Notes under the pieces: generated by a model | Told to the model about the DNA's origin: nothing | The model's input: the letters and a program-made list of their open reading frames with translations, nothing else | Databases searched by the model: none | Translations under genes and position numbers: made by a program | Part shown: in pieces, positions 1 to 10,814 of the stretch | Position numbering within the stretch: position 1 is the first letter of the stretch | Layout of the letters: each line of letters begins with the position of its first letter | From: Bacteroidales bacterium | GTDB lineage: Bacteria > Bacteroidota > Bacteroidia > Bacteroidales > UBA1556 | Reading direction: 5' to 3' | Assembly (NCBI GenBank): GCA_027064095.1 | Contig: JAMOQI010000057.1 | Span: 1-64,000, forward strand | Length of the DNA stretch: 64,000 bases

Positions 1-140
1 ATATTTTTCAAATACCCAAATTTGAGTTTTTCTAAATCAGCCTGTTCCGAACTTGTTTCGGGAGGGTTCTCTTGCTTTGCACTCCGCTATTCATTGCTTA
101 TTAATACAAAAGCAAAGCGACTTGTATGAATAATGCGGGG
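1..140 (-). repeat. Dispersed structured intergenic repeat, copy A (truncated by window start)
   Basis: caaatacccaaatttgagtttttctaaat...ctattcattgcttattaatacaaaagcaaagcgacttgtatgaataatg; reverse complement matches copies C and D, same strand as copy B. Confidence 0.75.
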
Positions 141-157
141 TAATTTATAAGAAAATA

Positions 158-1816
158 TTATTGCTTGATAATTTTCTTAGAGAATATCTTATTGCTAATT
201 TCAATATTCATAAAATAGACACCTTGTGATAAATTAGATATATTGTCAATGTAGTAAAGATTGTTGCCTTTTATCGATTGAATATTTTCTTTTCTCCATA
301 CTTCTTTACCTCCAATATCGAATATTGAGATATTTAATTTGTGACTATCACTTTCATTTAATAAGATATATAAGTCTCTGACAAAAGGGTTTGGTAATAT
401 GATGGGACCTTTTATATCCTCAATAGGTAAAATTGTATCCACATTTAACAAAATGGAAGCTAGATAGAAATTGGGAATTCCGTAGCCATATAAACTATCA
501 GGTTTTAAAAATTGCCTTGAAGATTTCCTAATAGCATCTCTATATTCTTGAGCACTTTTTGTTTTTGTTGCCTGCAATAAACAAGCCGTTGCTCCTGCTG
601 TAAATGGTGTAGAGAAGGAAGTTCCATTTATTCTAATAATTTTTCCTGATGTGCTAATAACTGCGGCATTTTTTCCTCTCGCAGAAATATCTGGTTTAAC
701 TCTACCGTCGGATGAATATCCATGGGAACTGAAACTTGCTATTTCATCGTTTCTATCAACTGCTCCAACAGATATAACATCTTTAGCATCAGTGGGAAAA
801 CATATTTTACCCCACGAATTATTCCCTTCATTTCCTGCCGAGTTAAAAACTAATATCCCCTTTTCACTTGCTTTTTGAGCAGCTCTACTAACTAAGGTAG
901 TTTTCCCGTCTAATTGATCTATATTGTGATTGTATTTACTACTATCAAAACGAGTATAAACTAATGAAGATGTTATTATATCAACACCTAAAGAATCAGC
1001 ATATTCAGCTCCGAATAGCCAATTTGCCTCTTCAACAGGAAACTCTGAGCGATTGTCTTCAGTTTGAAAAAGATAGTAATCAGCATCAATTGCGCTTCCT
1101 GCAAATTTATTAGAAATAAATCCTGCCATAGTGGATAATACCATTGTGCCATGTGAACCAGAGTTAAATACTTCTTTCCCGTCGGTAGTAAAATTATGAT
1201 ATCCTAATAAATGATTATTAGATCGCAAATATTGAAATGCAGTCATAGTATTAACATTATTAAAACCATTATCTAAAACAGCTATCTGTATTCCTTCTCC
1301 TCTATATCCATTGTCTATCAGAGATTGTAATCCAATACTGTGAATTCTATCAGAAGTTTCTAAGAATGAGCTAATATTTGTTGTGTCATGATTTGATTGA
1401 TAACTGCTTGATTTTTTATTATTATCGCTAAATCCTATTTTTATATTTAAAAAAGGAGCCATAAATGCGATGCTGTCAACAATTGAAGAATGTTTTACTC
1501 TTTTTAATTTTATTGAATCGTCAATATAAACCATGGCTGCATTCATCCATCTTGATTGGTACGTTATTTCTAATCCATAATTTAACAAGCTATCTAAATA
1601 GAAAGGATTTACCGGAAAGTCACTACTATCAATCTGGATTTTGTTTCTTAGCCTTCTATCAATTGCTCTTTGTGAAAGGTAAATATTGGGGTTTGTAATA
1701 GAATAAGGGCTATTGTTCTTGTCTTTGAATGATATTAAATACCAGGATGGGAAACTTTGAGCATTTATACTCAAACTCATTGCTACTGTTAAAATGCTTA
1801 GTAAAAAAATTTTCAT
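158..1816 (-). CDS. S8 (subtilisin-like) serine peptidase with T9SS type A sorting domain
   Basis: Signal peptide; catalytic motifs IAVLDNGF (Asp), GSHGTMV (His), GTSFSTPF (Ser); C-terminal PNPF...GVYFMNIEISNKIFSKKIIKQ sorting domain. Confidence 0.93.
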   Translation of the reverse strand: MKIFLLSILTVAMSLSINAQSFPSWYLISFKDKNNSPYSITNPNIYLSQRAIDRRLRNKIQIDSSDFPVNPFYLDSLLNYGLEITYQSRWMNAAMVYIDDSIKLKRVKHSSIVDSIAFMAPFLNIKIGFSDNNKKSSSYQSNHDTTNISSFLETSDRIHSIGLQSLIDNGYRGEGIQIAVLDNGFNNVNTMTAFQYLRSNNHLLGYHNFTTDGKEVFNSGSHGTMVLSTMAGFISNKFAGSAIDADYYLFQTEDNRSEFPVEEANWLFGAEYADSLGVDIITSSLVYTRFDSSKYNHNIDQLDGKTTLVSRAAQKASEKGILVFNSAGNEGNNSWGKICFPTDAKDVISVGAVDRNDEIASFSSHGYSSDGRVKPDISARGKNAAVISTSGKIIRINGTSFSTPFTAGATACLLQATKTKSAQEYRDAIRKSSRQFLKPDSLYGYGIPNFYLASILLNVDTILPIEDIKGPIILPNPFVRDLYILLNESDSHKLNISIFDIGGKEVWRKENIQSIKGNNLYYIDNISNLSQGVYFMNIEISNKIFSKKIIKQ

Positions 1817-1822
1817 TGATAA

Positions 1823-2491
1823 TTATTCTGTTCCGTATTCTAATAGTTGATAAATAACAGAGTATCCTTGTAAACCTGTTGTAAGTTTCTTTTTATTAAT
1901 ATGTTTGGAATAGAACATGCCTATATTTCTTGCATACTTTTCTTCATATATTATTTCTTGAATTAAATCAACTTCTTCATTGTAAATAACGGTTAAACAA
2001 CTGTCATTTTTCAGTCCTAATACTGTAGATTTATAATCTACATCAGAATATTGCGAGTCGGCAGACTCATTAATGTTCAGACTATTGTAATCCCAATTAG
2101 CACCAGCTACAACCGGAAAAATAAGTTTTATATATCTCATATTCTCTTGAACGGATTCTAATCTGTCATTTGTTATTGTTAATGAATAATTTGTATTAAA
2201 TGTCCATTGATTTGTATCACTTTTGGTGAATTTTTTCCAACGATAACTCAATCTGTTTTCGTTGTCATAATATTGACTATCAATAACTAATTTTACTTGA
2301 TAGCTAAAAGTGTCAATGGTAGAATTATAATCATTCCAAACTATTGAATCTACTTGATAGATACTATAGTTGTTTGTTTTTAAAGGGAAATAATTATAAC
2401 CCATATTTACGATTTCTTGTTTGCTTTTTTTACAAGAATATGTAAATGTTAACAGTGCTGCAATTAGTACAATAAATCCTTTAATTTTCAT
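1823..2491 (-). CDS. Hypothetical lipoprotein
   Basis: Lipobox-like LLTFTYSC; no family recognised. Confidence 0.75.
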   Translation of the reverse strand: MKIKGFIVLIAALLTFTYSCKKSKQEIVNMGYNYFPLKTNNYSIYQVDSIVWNDYNSTIDTFSYQVKLVIDSQYYDNENRLSYRWKKFTKSDTNQWTFNTNYSLTITNDRLESVQENMRYIKLIFPVVAGANWDYNSLNINESADSQYSDVDYKSTVLGLKNDSCLTVIYNEEVDLIQEIIYEEKYARNIGMFYSKHINKKKLTTGLQGYSVIYQLLEYGTE

Positions 2492-2532
2492 ATATTAATT
2501 ATTTTATCAGTCACATGAGTTATATGATTTTA

Positions 2533-3633
2533 TTAGTCTAATTTCTTCATAATAAAACCTCCTGCAATTACATCATCATTTTCAAAAAACACTGCTGATT
2601 GTCCGGGAGTAATTGCGGATACCTTCTCATTAAACTCAACTCTTATAGTATTATTGTTATCGTTGTAAAGAATTGCCGGAGTTCCGGGGTCGTGATGTCT
2701 TATCTGTACTTCTACTTTCATTCCATCTTCTATCTGAGTATATTTTTGCCAGTTGATTTTTCCAACAATCATTTTTTTACTCATTAGTTCATTTTTGGGA
2801 CCAATTACTATCCTGTTGTTTTCAGCATCAATATTATTAACATAATATGGTTCACCCATAGCTACCAGTCCACGCCTTTGTCCAATAGTATAAAAGGGAA
2901 AACCGGAGTGTTTGCCAACTACAGTACCATCTTTAAGTACAAATTCACCACCATTTACTTTTTCTTCTAAACCTTCAACTTGTCGCTTTAAGAAACCACG
3001 ATAATCATTGTCTGGAATAAAACATATTTCATAGCTCTCGCTTTTTTTTGCAAGATTATCAAATCCATTTCTTATAGCAATTTCTCTTATTTCTGATTTA
3101 TGGAAATCTCCAAGTGGGAAAATGGTACGAGCTAAATTTTCTTGACTTACACCCCAAAGAACATAACTTTGATCTTTACCTCCATCAACACCTTTTGTTA
3201 CATAATACCTTCCATTTTTTTGTGCTAATTGGGCGTAATGTCCTGTTGCTATATGATAACAGTCTAATTCATCAGCTCTTTTCAAGAGAGCTTCCCATTT
3301 CATAAAAGTATTACACAAAATACATGGATTTGGTGTTCTTCCTACCATATACTCTGAAATAAAATTATTTACTATGCTATTTTCAAAATCTTCTCTGATA
3401 TCAATAATATAATGTGGAAATCCTTTGTTAACGGCTAATTCGCGGGCGTCGTTAATAGAGTCGAGGCTACAACATCCGGTTTCCTTGCTACTGCTGCCAG
3501 TTGTGGAATAGTCCCATGTTTTCATAGTCATTCCTACCAATTCATAGCCTTGTTCTATTAACAGTAATGCGGCAATGGAACTGTCTATTCCTCCGCTCAT
3601 TGCCACTAATACTCTATTGTTTTTTTTTACCAT
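2533..3633 (-). CDS. mnmA: tRNA-specific 2-thiouridylase MnmA
   Basis: AMSGGIDSS PP-loop, NPCILCNTFMKW, GHYAQL, SYEICFIPD, full-length 366 aa. Confidence 0.97.
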   Translation of the reverse strand: MVKKNNRVLVAMSGGIDSSIAALLLIEQGYELVGMTMKTWDYSTTGSSSKETGCCSLDSINDARELAVNKGFPHYIIDIREDFENSIVNNFISEYMVGRTPNPCILCNTFMKWEALLKRADELDCYHIATGHYAQLAQKNGRYYVTKGVDGGKDQSYVLWGVSQENLARTIFPLGDFHKSEIREIAIRNGFDNLAKKSESYEICFIPDNDYRGFLKRQVEGLEEKVNGGEFVLKDGTVVGKHSGFPFYTIGQRRGLVAMGEPYYVNNIDAENNRIVIGPKNELMSKKMIVGKINWQKYTQIEDGMKVEVQIRHHDPGTPAILYNDNNNTIRVEFNEKVSAITPGQSAVFFENDDVIAGGFIMKKLD

Positions 3634-4393
3634 TATTCTCTTTCCTATTGTCTATATATTTATTGTTGACATTATCCATTAAGTAAACCTGTTTGCCGTT
3701 TTCATATCTCTTCTCAATCTCCATAAATCCCATTTTGTATTTTTGAAATGAGTTTTTGATACCATTTACGTCAAATCCAATCCATACTCCGTCCATCTTA
3801 CCATTTACATACTGGCCTTTTCTAGATATTTTGCCGTCGATATAATAAGTAATATAGCTACCTGCCATTTTCCCCTCCACAAAAGTTGCTGATAACTTTA
3901 ATTTGCCATTGGAATAATACTCTTTCCAAGGACCATTTCGTAATCCATTATCCCATAAAACTTCACTTGCTAATTGACCATTTGGATAATACATTTTCCA
4001 GACTCCGTTTTTTATCCCATTAGAATAATTTTCTTCGCTAACTAAATTCCCATCTTTTGATCCATAATATTTCCATGTGCCATGCTTTTTTTTATTACGA
4101 TAAAAGCCGGTTGCTTTAATGACACCATTTTCATAAAAGGTCTTGATGGCAGCAAGAGTACCCTTTTCAGTGAAATTTATCTTACTTTGTATTTTCCCTG
4201 ATGGGTAATAATAGATAAATTGTCCAGTTTCGTATCCATTCTCAAACTGTCCCTTATATTTTATTTGTCCATTTTTAAATTTCTTTTGCCATTTTCCAAT
4301 TTTTCTGCCTTGAGAATCAGTTTTATTATACATCTGAGACATAGCTAAAACCGAGGAAAATACAAATAAAATTATTAATGATAAATTCTTCAT
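3614..4393 (-). CDS. MORN-variant repeat protein, secreted
   Basis: Signal peptide then repeated G.W..YY.NGQL/K.....NG motifs; 3' end overlaps the mnmA 5' end by 20 nt. Confidence 0.85.
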   Translation of the reverse strand: MKNLSLIILFVFSSVLAMSQMYNKTDSQGRKIGKWQKKFKNGQIKYKGQFENGYETGQFIYYYPSGKIQSKINFTEKGTLAAIKTFYENGVIKATGFYRNKKKHGTWKYYGSKDGNLVSEENYSNGIKNGVWKMYYPNGQLASEVLWDNGLRNGPWKEYYSNGKLKLSATFVEGKMAGSYITYYIDGKISRKGQYVNGKMDGVWIGFDVNGIKNSFQKYKMGFMEIEKRYENGKQVYLMDNVNNKYIDNRKENNGKKKQ

Positions 4394-4536
4394 ATTATAT
4401 GTTTTCGTACAAAAGATTTAAATAAGCCATAAATTTCAAGGTGAATTAAAATATATAGCAACTACAAAACTACTTAAAAAAAGTATGAGATAATATATAA
4501 CGATAAAAACGAAAACTATTTCAATGGTATATTTAG

Positions 4537-5064
4537 TTACACACCTAGTATTTTGGCATCAACAAAGAAAACAGAATGAATGTCAATAGTATAATCATGA
4601 GTTAATACTTCATCAGTAGTTGTTGTAATTTTAAGCTTAAAGCTGTCTTTTTTAATGTATTCTTTTAAATCAGTATTTGAAACATCGAGTTTTAGTTCTG
4701 TAGTATTGTCAGGTATATTATCTTTAGATGCAATTTTAATGTCTGATAAGCCATCAGCAGAAATGTAAATCTCAATAGATTTTAAAAAGCTAAAATCATC
4801 ACCCGATGGGTCTGAAATAGTCATTGTCATAGATTTAAGGTTAATACTTTCTATAAGATCTTTTCTAGTGTCATTAGATTCGAAAGTAGATTCTGAACTA
4901 GTGGATATATCAGGAGTGTAAATGTTGAAAGGTATATTAACTCCAAATGTTGATTCCACAGTAACAGAGGAATCATAATCCATGTCAAATTGAGTTAGCT
5001 TGTCTATTTTTTTACATGAAAAAAGAAGTGCTATAAAAATAAATACTAATGCTATTTTTTTCAT
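4537..5064 (-). CDS. Hypothetical lipoprotein
   Basis: Lipobox-like IALLFSC; 175 aa; no recognised family. Confidence 0.75.
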   Translation of the reverse strand: MKKIALVFIFIALLFSCKKIDKLTQFDMDYDSSVTVESTFGVNIPFNIYTPDISTSSESTFESNDTRKDLIESINLKSMTMTISDPSGDDFSFLKSIEIYISADGLSDIKIASKDNIPDNTTELKLDVSNTDLKEYIKKDSFKLKITTTTDEVLTHDYTIDIHSVFFVDAKILGV

Positions 5065-5087
5065 AATTAGTTTAATTTAAGTTTTTT

Positions 5088-5513
5088 TTAATTTAAGGCT
5101 TTAGTAATACTCTTTTTTAAAACATTTTTGTTTTTTAACCCAACTAATCTTTCAAATTCTTTACCGTCTTTAAATATTATAATGGTTGGTATATTTCGAA
5201 TACCTAATTGTTGAGCCGTTTTTTGATTTTTTTCAACATCTAATTTCCCTACTTTTACATTATTGTCATTATTCTCTTCAGCCACCGTGCTAACTATAGG
5301 CCCTTGTATTTTACAAGGCTGACACCATTCTGCCCAAAAATCTATTAGTACAACCTTTGTTTTAAGTTGTTGTTTAAAATTCTGGTCTGTAAATTCAACT
5401 AATTTATCGCTATCTTCAGTTCCTACTCCCGACATGAACATCCTATATCTTCGAATCATTAAGAAAGCTAAGATTATCACTACTGCTATTATTATGTATG
5501 CTGTTGTACTCAT
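5088..5513 (-). CDS. Membrane-anchored thioredoxin
   Basis: N-terminal TM helix; WAEWCQPCK active site; IRNIPTIIIFKDGKE cis-Pro region. Confidence 0.93.
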   Translation of the reverse strand: MSTTAYIIIAVVIILAFLMIRRYRMFMSGVGTEDSDKLVEFTDQNFKQQLKTKVVLIDFWAEWCQPCKIQGPIVSTVAEENNDNNVKVGKLDVEKNQKTAQQLGIRNIPTIIIFKDGKEFERLVGLKNKNVLKKSITKALN

Positions 5514-5682
5514 TTCATCATTCTCAATTAATAAATAGAATGCAAAAGTACTAACATTTTTTAATGGTATTTTAAAAGATATTTTGAATTGGTTTGAAGA
5601 TTATGATAGAAGTTCTCCGATAAAACTAATAAGGTGTAAGCAAATAGGTAATAATATGTATACAACCAAATGGTAATTTTAG

Positions 5683-5690
5683 TATCTTTG
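5683..5690 (+). promoter_or_regulatory. Candidate Bacteroidota -7 element TATCTTTG
   Basis: TAnnTTTG match about 40 nt upstream of the 5731 CDS; no clear -33 TTG at canonical spacing. Confidence 0.4.
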
Positions 5691-5730
5691 TAAATAGTTC
5701 TTAAATAAAAAACTTATCTTAATTATTATT

Positions 5731-8142
5731 ATGAAAAATTTATTAATTCTTTTCTTGATTAGTAGTTTTGTTTTTAGTTTACCGAAAATTAAAGCTCAAA
5801 CGGTATCTATTACACCTACTACATTAGATTGTGGTAAAATTGAAATTTATAATGTGACTGATGGGTCTCATAGTTTTGATGCAGTTATTGGAGCTGCTAC
5901 ACCCACGCAAGATATTACAATAGATGCTTATGATTCTGCAGCAAATAATATTTCACCATCTTTTGAGGTCTCAATAGATGGAACCAACTGGTCTACATCA
6001 GTTACTTTCACACCAAGTACAGCTGGAGAAACAAAAACAATTTATGTTAGGAATTCCCCTACAGTTGACCAAGATGATAATAAATCAAGTGATATTTATG
6101 TTTATAATGCAGATTATAGTTCTTATGATGATATAGTTGCTTCAACAACAATTATATATCCAGAGATGGATGTGCAGGGGAATAGTAATGCTATTAGTAA
6201 TGGAAGTACTACTCCAAGTACTACAAATAATACAGACTTCGGAAATGTAAATATTAATAATAACAAAGATATAGTTTATACTATCGAAAACACCAAAGGT
6301 GGGTTTCCTCCATCCGATAGAGGTAAATTATTTTTAAAAGATAATGGAGGTGGATACGTTGAGCTTTCAGGTACTGATGCATCTATGTTTAGTGTTACCG
6401 TAGCTCCAACATCACCTATTAATCCGGCAGGTGGAACTTCTGATTTTACAGTTCGATTTATTCCAACCAGTACTGGTACAAAAACTGCTACAATAACTAT
6501 CTATAATAATGATTCGGATGAAAATCCTTATACTTATAGCATTCAAGGTACAGGAGTAGCTGTTGTTCCAACTGTTGCATCAACTACCGCTGTTAGTTCA
6601 AGAACAGAATCGTCTGCTTCTAGTGGCGGAAATGTAAGTGATGATGGAGGAAGTTCTGTAACTGATAGAGGAGTATGTTGGAATACATCAACGTCGCCTA
6701 CTATTTCTAATAGCCACTCTTCTGATGGAACTGGTACCGGTACTTTTTCAAGTACTATTACAGGAGGTGTTAGCAGTGGAACATTGTACTATGTACGTGC
6801 TTATGCAACAAATTCCGCTGGAACTTCTTATGGCCCTGAAATTACGTTTTATACCCTTTCTGCTGAACCAACAGATCAAGCTTCTAACTTCAGTAATACT
6901 GCAAAAAGTGATACTACACTTGATCTTTCCTGGTCAAGTGCATCAGGTGCTGACGGATATATTGTTCTTAAGAAGGATGGGGCAACTGCACCAAATAATA
7001 CTGGGGTTGATGATGGTATGAAATATACTAGCTTTAGTAGTTTGCCGGCAGGAACAAGTGTGGTTTGTGAAACAACCTCTACAAGTTGTCAAGTAACGGG
7101 TTTAAGTGCTACAACAGAATACAGTTTTTCTATAATTCCATTTGCTGTTGATGGTGATGATGCAACATATAACTATAAAACTGATGGAACTTTAGCTAGT
7201 TTAACAGCTTCTACTACTGCAGCTGTACCTTCTACACAAGCTTCAAATTTAAAATGGGCAACTGCTTCTTCAACCAGTATGGAGTTGACATGGGATAATG
7301 GTAATGGAGTAGGTAGAATTTTTGTTATGAAAGCCGATGGAAACGTTACTGACCCTTCCAATGGAACTACATATACTGCAAGTTCTACATTTGGAAGTGG
7401 TGATGATATTGGTGCTGGGTCTTATGTTGTATATAATGGTACAGGAAGTGCTAAATCAAGTGTTGTTGTAGATAATTTAACCTCAAGTACTACTTATTAC
7501 TTAAAGGTTTTAGAATATAATGGAAGTGGTGCTCAGACTACTTATAATACATCTTCATCAGGTACTGGTTTTGCTAATGGCAATAATGGTTCAACAGGAT
7601 TACCTATAAGCTTAATTTCCTTTACCGCAGATGTATCCAACAATAATGTATCACTTGATTGGGAAACAGCTTCTGAAGAGAATAATGATTATTTTATTAT
7701 TGAGAGGTCATTCGATGCTGAAAATTTTACTCCTATTGGTAAAGTACAGGGAACTGGAAACAGTAATGTTACTCAAAAGTATCAATATGTTGATGATGAT
7801 GTGACCAGTAATGGGGTTGTTTATTACCGTTTGCATCAATATGATTTTGATGGCAAAGATGAAATATTACCTAGTATTTCTGTTACTTTAAAAGATATTG
7901 AAGTAGGAATAGAATCAATTAGTATAATTGATAATTTTTTAAAAATTGATTATTCAAACTCAAAAGGAGTAAATACTGTGTTTCAAATTGTTGATATCAA
8001 TGGTAAGAGTTTACAAATGGCATTTTCAAGCGCTAGTGGTAAGCAAAGTGTAAACTTTAACTTGTCCGGATTAAGCCATGGTATTTATTTTATTTCAATG
8101 GAGCAAGAAGATAGATTAATTACTCGAAAGTTTATTTACTAA
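5731..8142 (+). CDS. Secreted multidomain T9SS cargo (choice-of-anchor D-like and fibronectin III-like domains)
   Basis: Signal peptide; FGNVNINNNKDIVYTIENT...FTVRFIPTSTGTKTATITIYNNDSDENPYTYSIQGTG (ASH/anchor-D-like); FNIII-like segments; C-terminal LSGLSHGIYFISMEQEDRLITRKFIY sorting domain. Confidence 0.9.
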   Translation: MKNLLILFLISSFVFSLPKIKAQTVSITPTTLDCGKIEIYNVTDGSHSFDAVIGAATPTQDITIDAYDSAANNISPSFEVSIDGTNWSTSVTFTPSTAGETKTIYVRNSPTVDQDDNKSSDIYVYNADYSSYDDIVASTTIIYPEMDVQGNSNAISNGSTTPSTTNNTDFGNVNINNNKDIVYTIENTKGGFPPSDRGKLFLKDNGGGYVELSGTDASMFSVTVAPTSPINPAGGTSDFTVRFIPTSTGTKTATITIYNNDSDENPYTYSIQGTGVAVVPTVASTTAVSSRTESSASSGGNVSDDGGSSVTDRGVCWNTSTSPTISNSHSSDGTGTGTFSSTITGGVSSGTLYYVRAYATNSAGTSYGPEITFYTLSAEPTDQASNFSNTAKSDTTLDLSWSSASGADGYIVLKKDGATAPNNTGVDDGMKYTSFSSLPAGTSVVCETTSTSCQVTGLSATTEYSFSIIPFAVDGDDATYNYKTDGTLASLTASTTAAVPSTQASNLKWATASSTSMELTWDNGNGVGRIFVMKADGNVTDPSNGTTYTASSTFGSGDDIGAGSYVVYNGTGSAKSSVVVDNLTSSTTYYLKVLEYNGSGAQTTYNTSSSGTGFANGNNGSTGLPISLISFTADVSNNNVSLDWETASEENNDYFIIERSFDAENFTPIGKVQGTGNSNVTQKYQYVDDDVTSNGVVYYRLHQYDFDGKDEILPSISVTLKDIEVGIESISIIDNFLKIDYSNSKGVNTVFQIVDINGKSLQMAFSSASGKQSVNFNLSGLSHGIYFISMEQEDRLITRKFIY

Positions 8143-8195
8143 TAATGTAACTATGAGTATAGCTTATGCCGAATTCAGGTTAATAGAATAAATTG

Positions 8196-8241
8196 TTAAT
8201 TAAAAGGCGTTAAAGATTAATCTTTAACGCCTTTTAATTAA
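8196..8241. terminator. Perfect 46-bp palindrome, probable rho-independent terminator
   Basis: ttaattaaaaggcgttaaagatt|aatctttaacgccttttaattaa; 23-bp perfect inverted repeat, A-rich left and T-rich right. Confidence 0.75.
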
Positions 8242-8500
8242 ATAAAATTTTAACTCAAACTATGTATTAGAACTTTGTTATGAAATATTTTTAGTAAGGG
8301 ATGGATTTTCTAATTTATGTTTCGGGTTAAATTCAAAAATGATATTTCCTAATTTCTATGATTTGTGCAAAAAACTTTGATAATTATAGAAAATTATGAC
8401 TTTATAATATCAAAGATAACTAAATGAAAAAAAAATGCTGATTTATAATAATTTATTATATCTTCGTATGCCAAATTAAGCATTTAAATTGGCTTAATAG

Positions 8501-10048
<1,548 letters not shown>

Positions 10049-10059
10049 ATAATTGAATT

Positions 10060-10296
10060 ATGAAAGTTGAGGTTATTACTCCAGACAAGACTCTATTTTC
10101 AGGAGAACTGGATTTAGTGAAAGTGCCCGGGATTGATGGATTTTTCGAAATAATGAATTTCCACGCACCAATGGTGTCAATCCTTACTAAAGGAGAAATT
10201 AAGCTTGTGGATCATAAAAAACAAGAGCAGTTTCTTGAAATTAATGGTGGTGTTATTGAAGTAAATAATAACGTCGTTAAAATTTTAGCTGAATAA
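10060..10296 (+). CDS. atpC: F0F1 ATP synthase subunit epsilon (short form)
   Basis: Directly downstream of atpD; MKVEVITPDKTLFSGE...GIDGFFEIMNFHAPMVSIL typical of the epsilon N-terminal beta-sandwich; only 78 aa. Confidence 0.93.
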   Translation: MKVEVITPDKTLFSGELDLVKVPGIDGFFEIMNFHAPMVSILTKGEIKLVDHKKQEQFLEINGGVIEVNNNVVKILAE

Positions 10297-10314
10297 AGTT
10301 TTACATATAAATAT

Positions 10315-10343
10315 AAAAAGCTCCTTCTGGGAGCTTTTTTTTT
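10315..10343 (+). terminator. Rho-independent terminator after atpC
   Basis: aaaaagctcc-ttct-gggagctttttttt stem-loop plus T tract. Confidence 0.9.
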
Positions 10344-10353
10344 ACATAATATT

Positions 10354-10611
10354 ATGAATGAATATCTTAGTTTAGCAATAGTTTGTATTTTAGTTTTTTT
10401 TATCAATATACCATTTGGGTATTGGCGTTATGGCGTTAAAAAGTTTAGTTTACAATGGTTTCTTGCTGTTCATCTACCTATTCCATTAGTTGTAGCGCTG
10501 AGGTATGGTTTTCATCTGGGATTTCAGTTATATACATACCCATTTATGATCTTTGCATTCTTCTCGGGACAATGGTTAGGTGCAAGAATTAGAAAGAAAA
10601 AAACGAATTAG
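10354..10611 (+). CDS. Small hypothetical membrane protein
   Basis: 85 aa, two to three hydrophobic helices; downstream of atpDC. Confidence 0.7.
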   Translation: MNEYLSLAIVCILVFFINIPFGYWRYGVKKFSLQWFLAVHLPIPLVVALRYGFHLGFQLYTYPFMIFAFFSGQWLGARIRKKKTN

Positions 10612-10645
10612 AATTGATAGTTTTCTTTCAGAAATATCTAAATTT

Positions 10646-10691
10646 ATTAGTTCTACTTAATAGTCAGGATTATTTGTAAATAATCAGGGTT
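10646..10691 (+). repeat. Solo palindromic end of the dispersed intergenic repeat
   Basis: attagttctacttaatagtcaggattatttgtaaataatcagggtt; matches the hairpin end of copies C and D. Confidence 0.7.
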
Positions 10692-10814
10692 AATCATAAT
10701 AATATTATAATTTTAGTTCAATTGTACTATTATCTGAAAAACAATAAGTAATTATTGCATTTTTTTAAGTACTTTTATGCTTTAATCATTTAATAAATTT
10801 TATTTTATATTACT

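Noticed and set aside
651-878. Plus-strand ORF of 75 aa
   Set aside because: Antisense to the subtilase catalytic domain, no recognisable motif.
6725-7021. 98-aa ORF in alternate frame
   Set aside because: Lies wholly inside the 5731-8142 T9SS cargo CDS; low-complexity Leu-rich translation.
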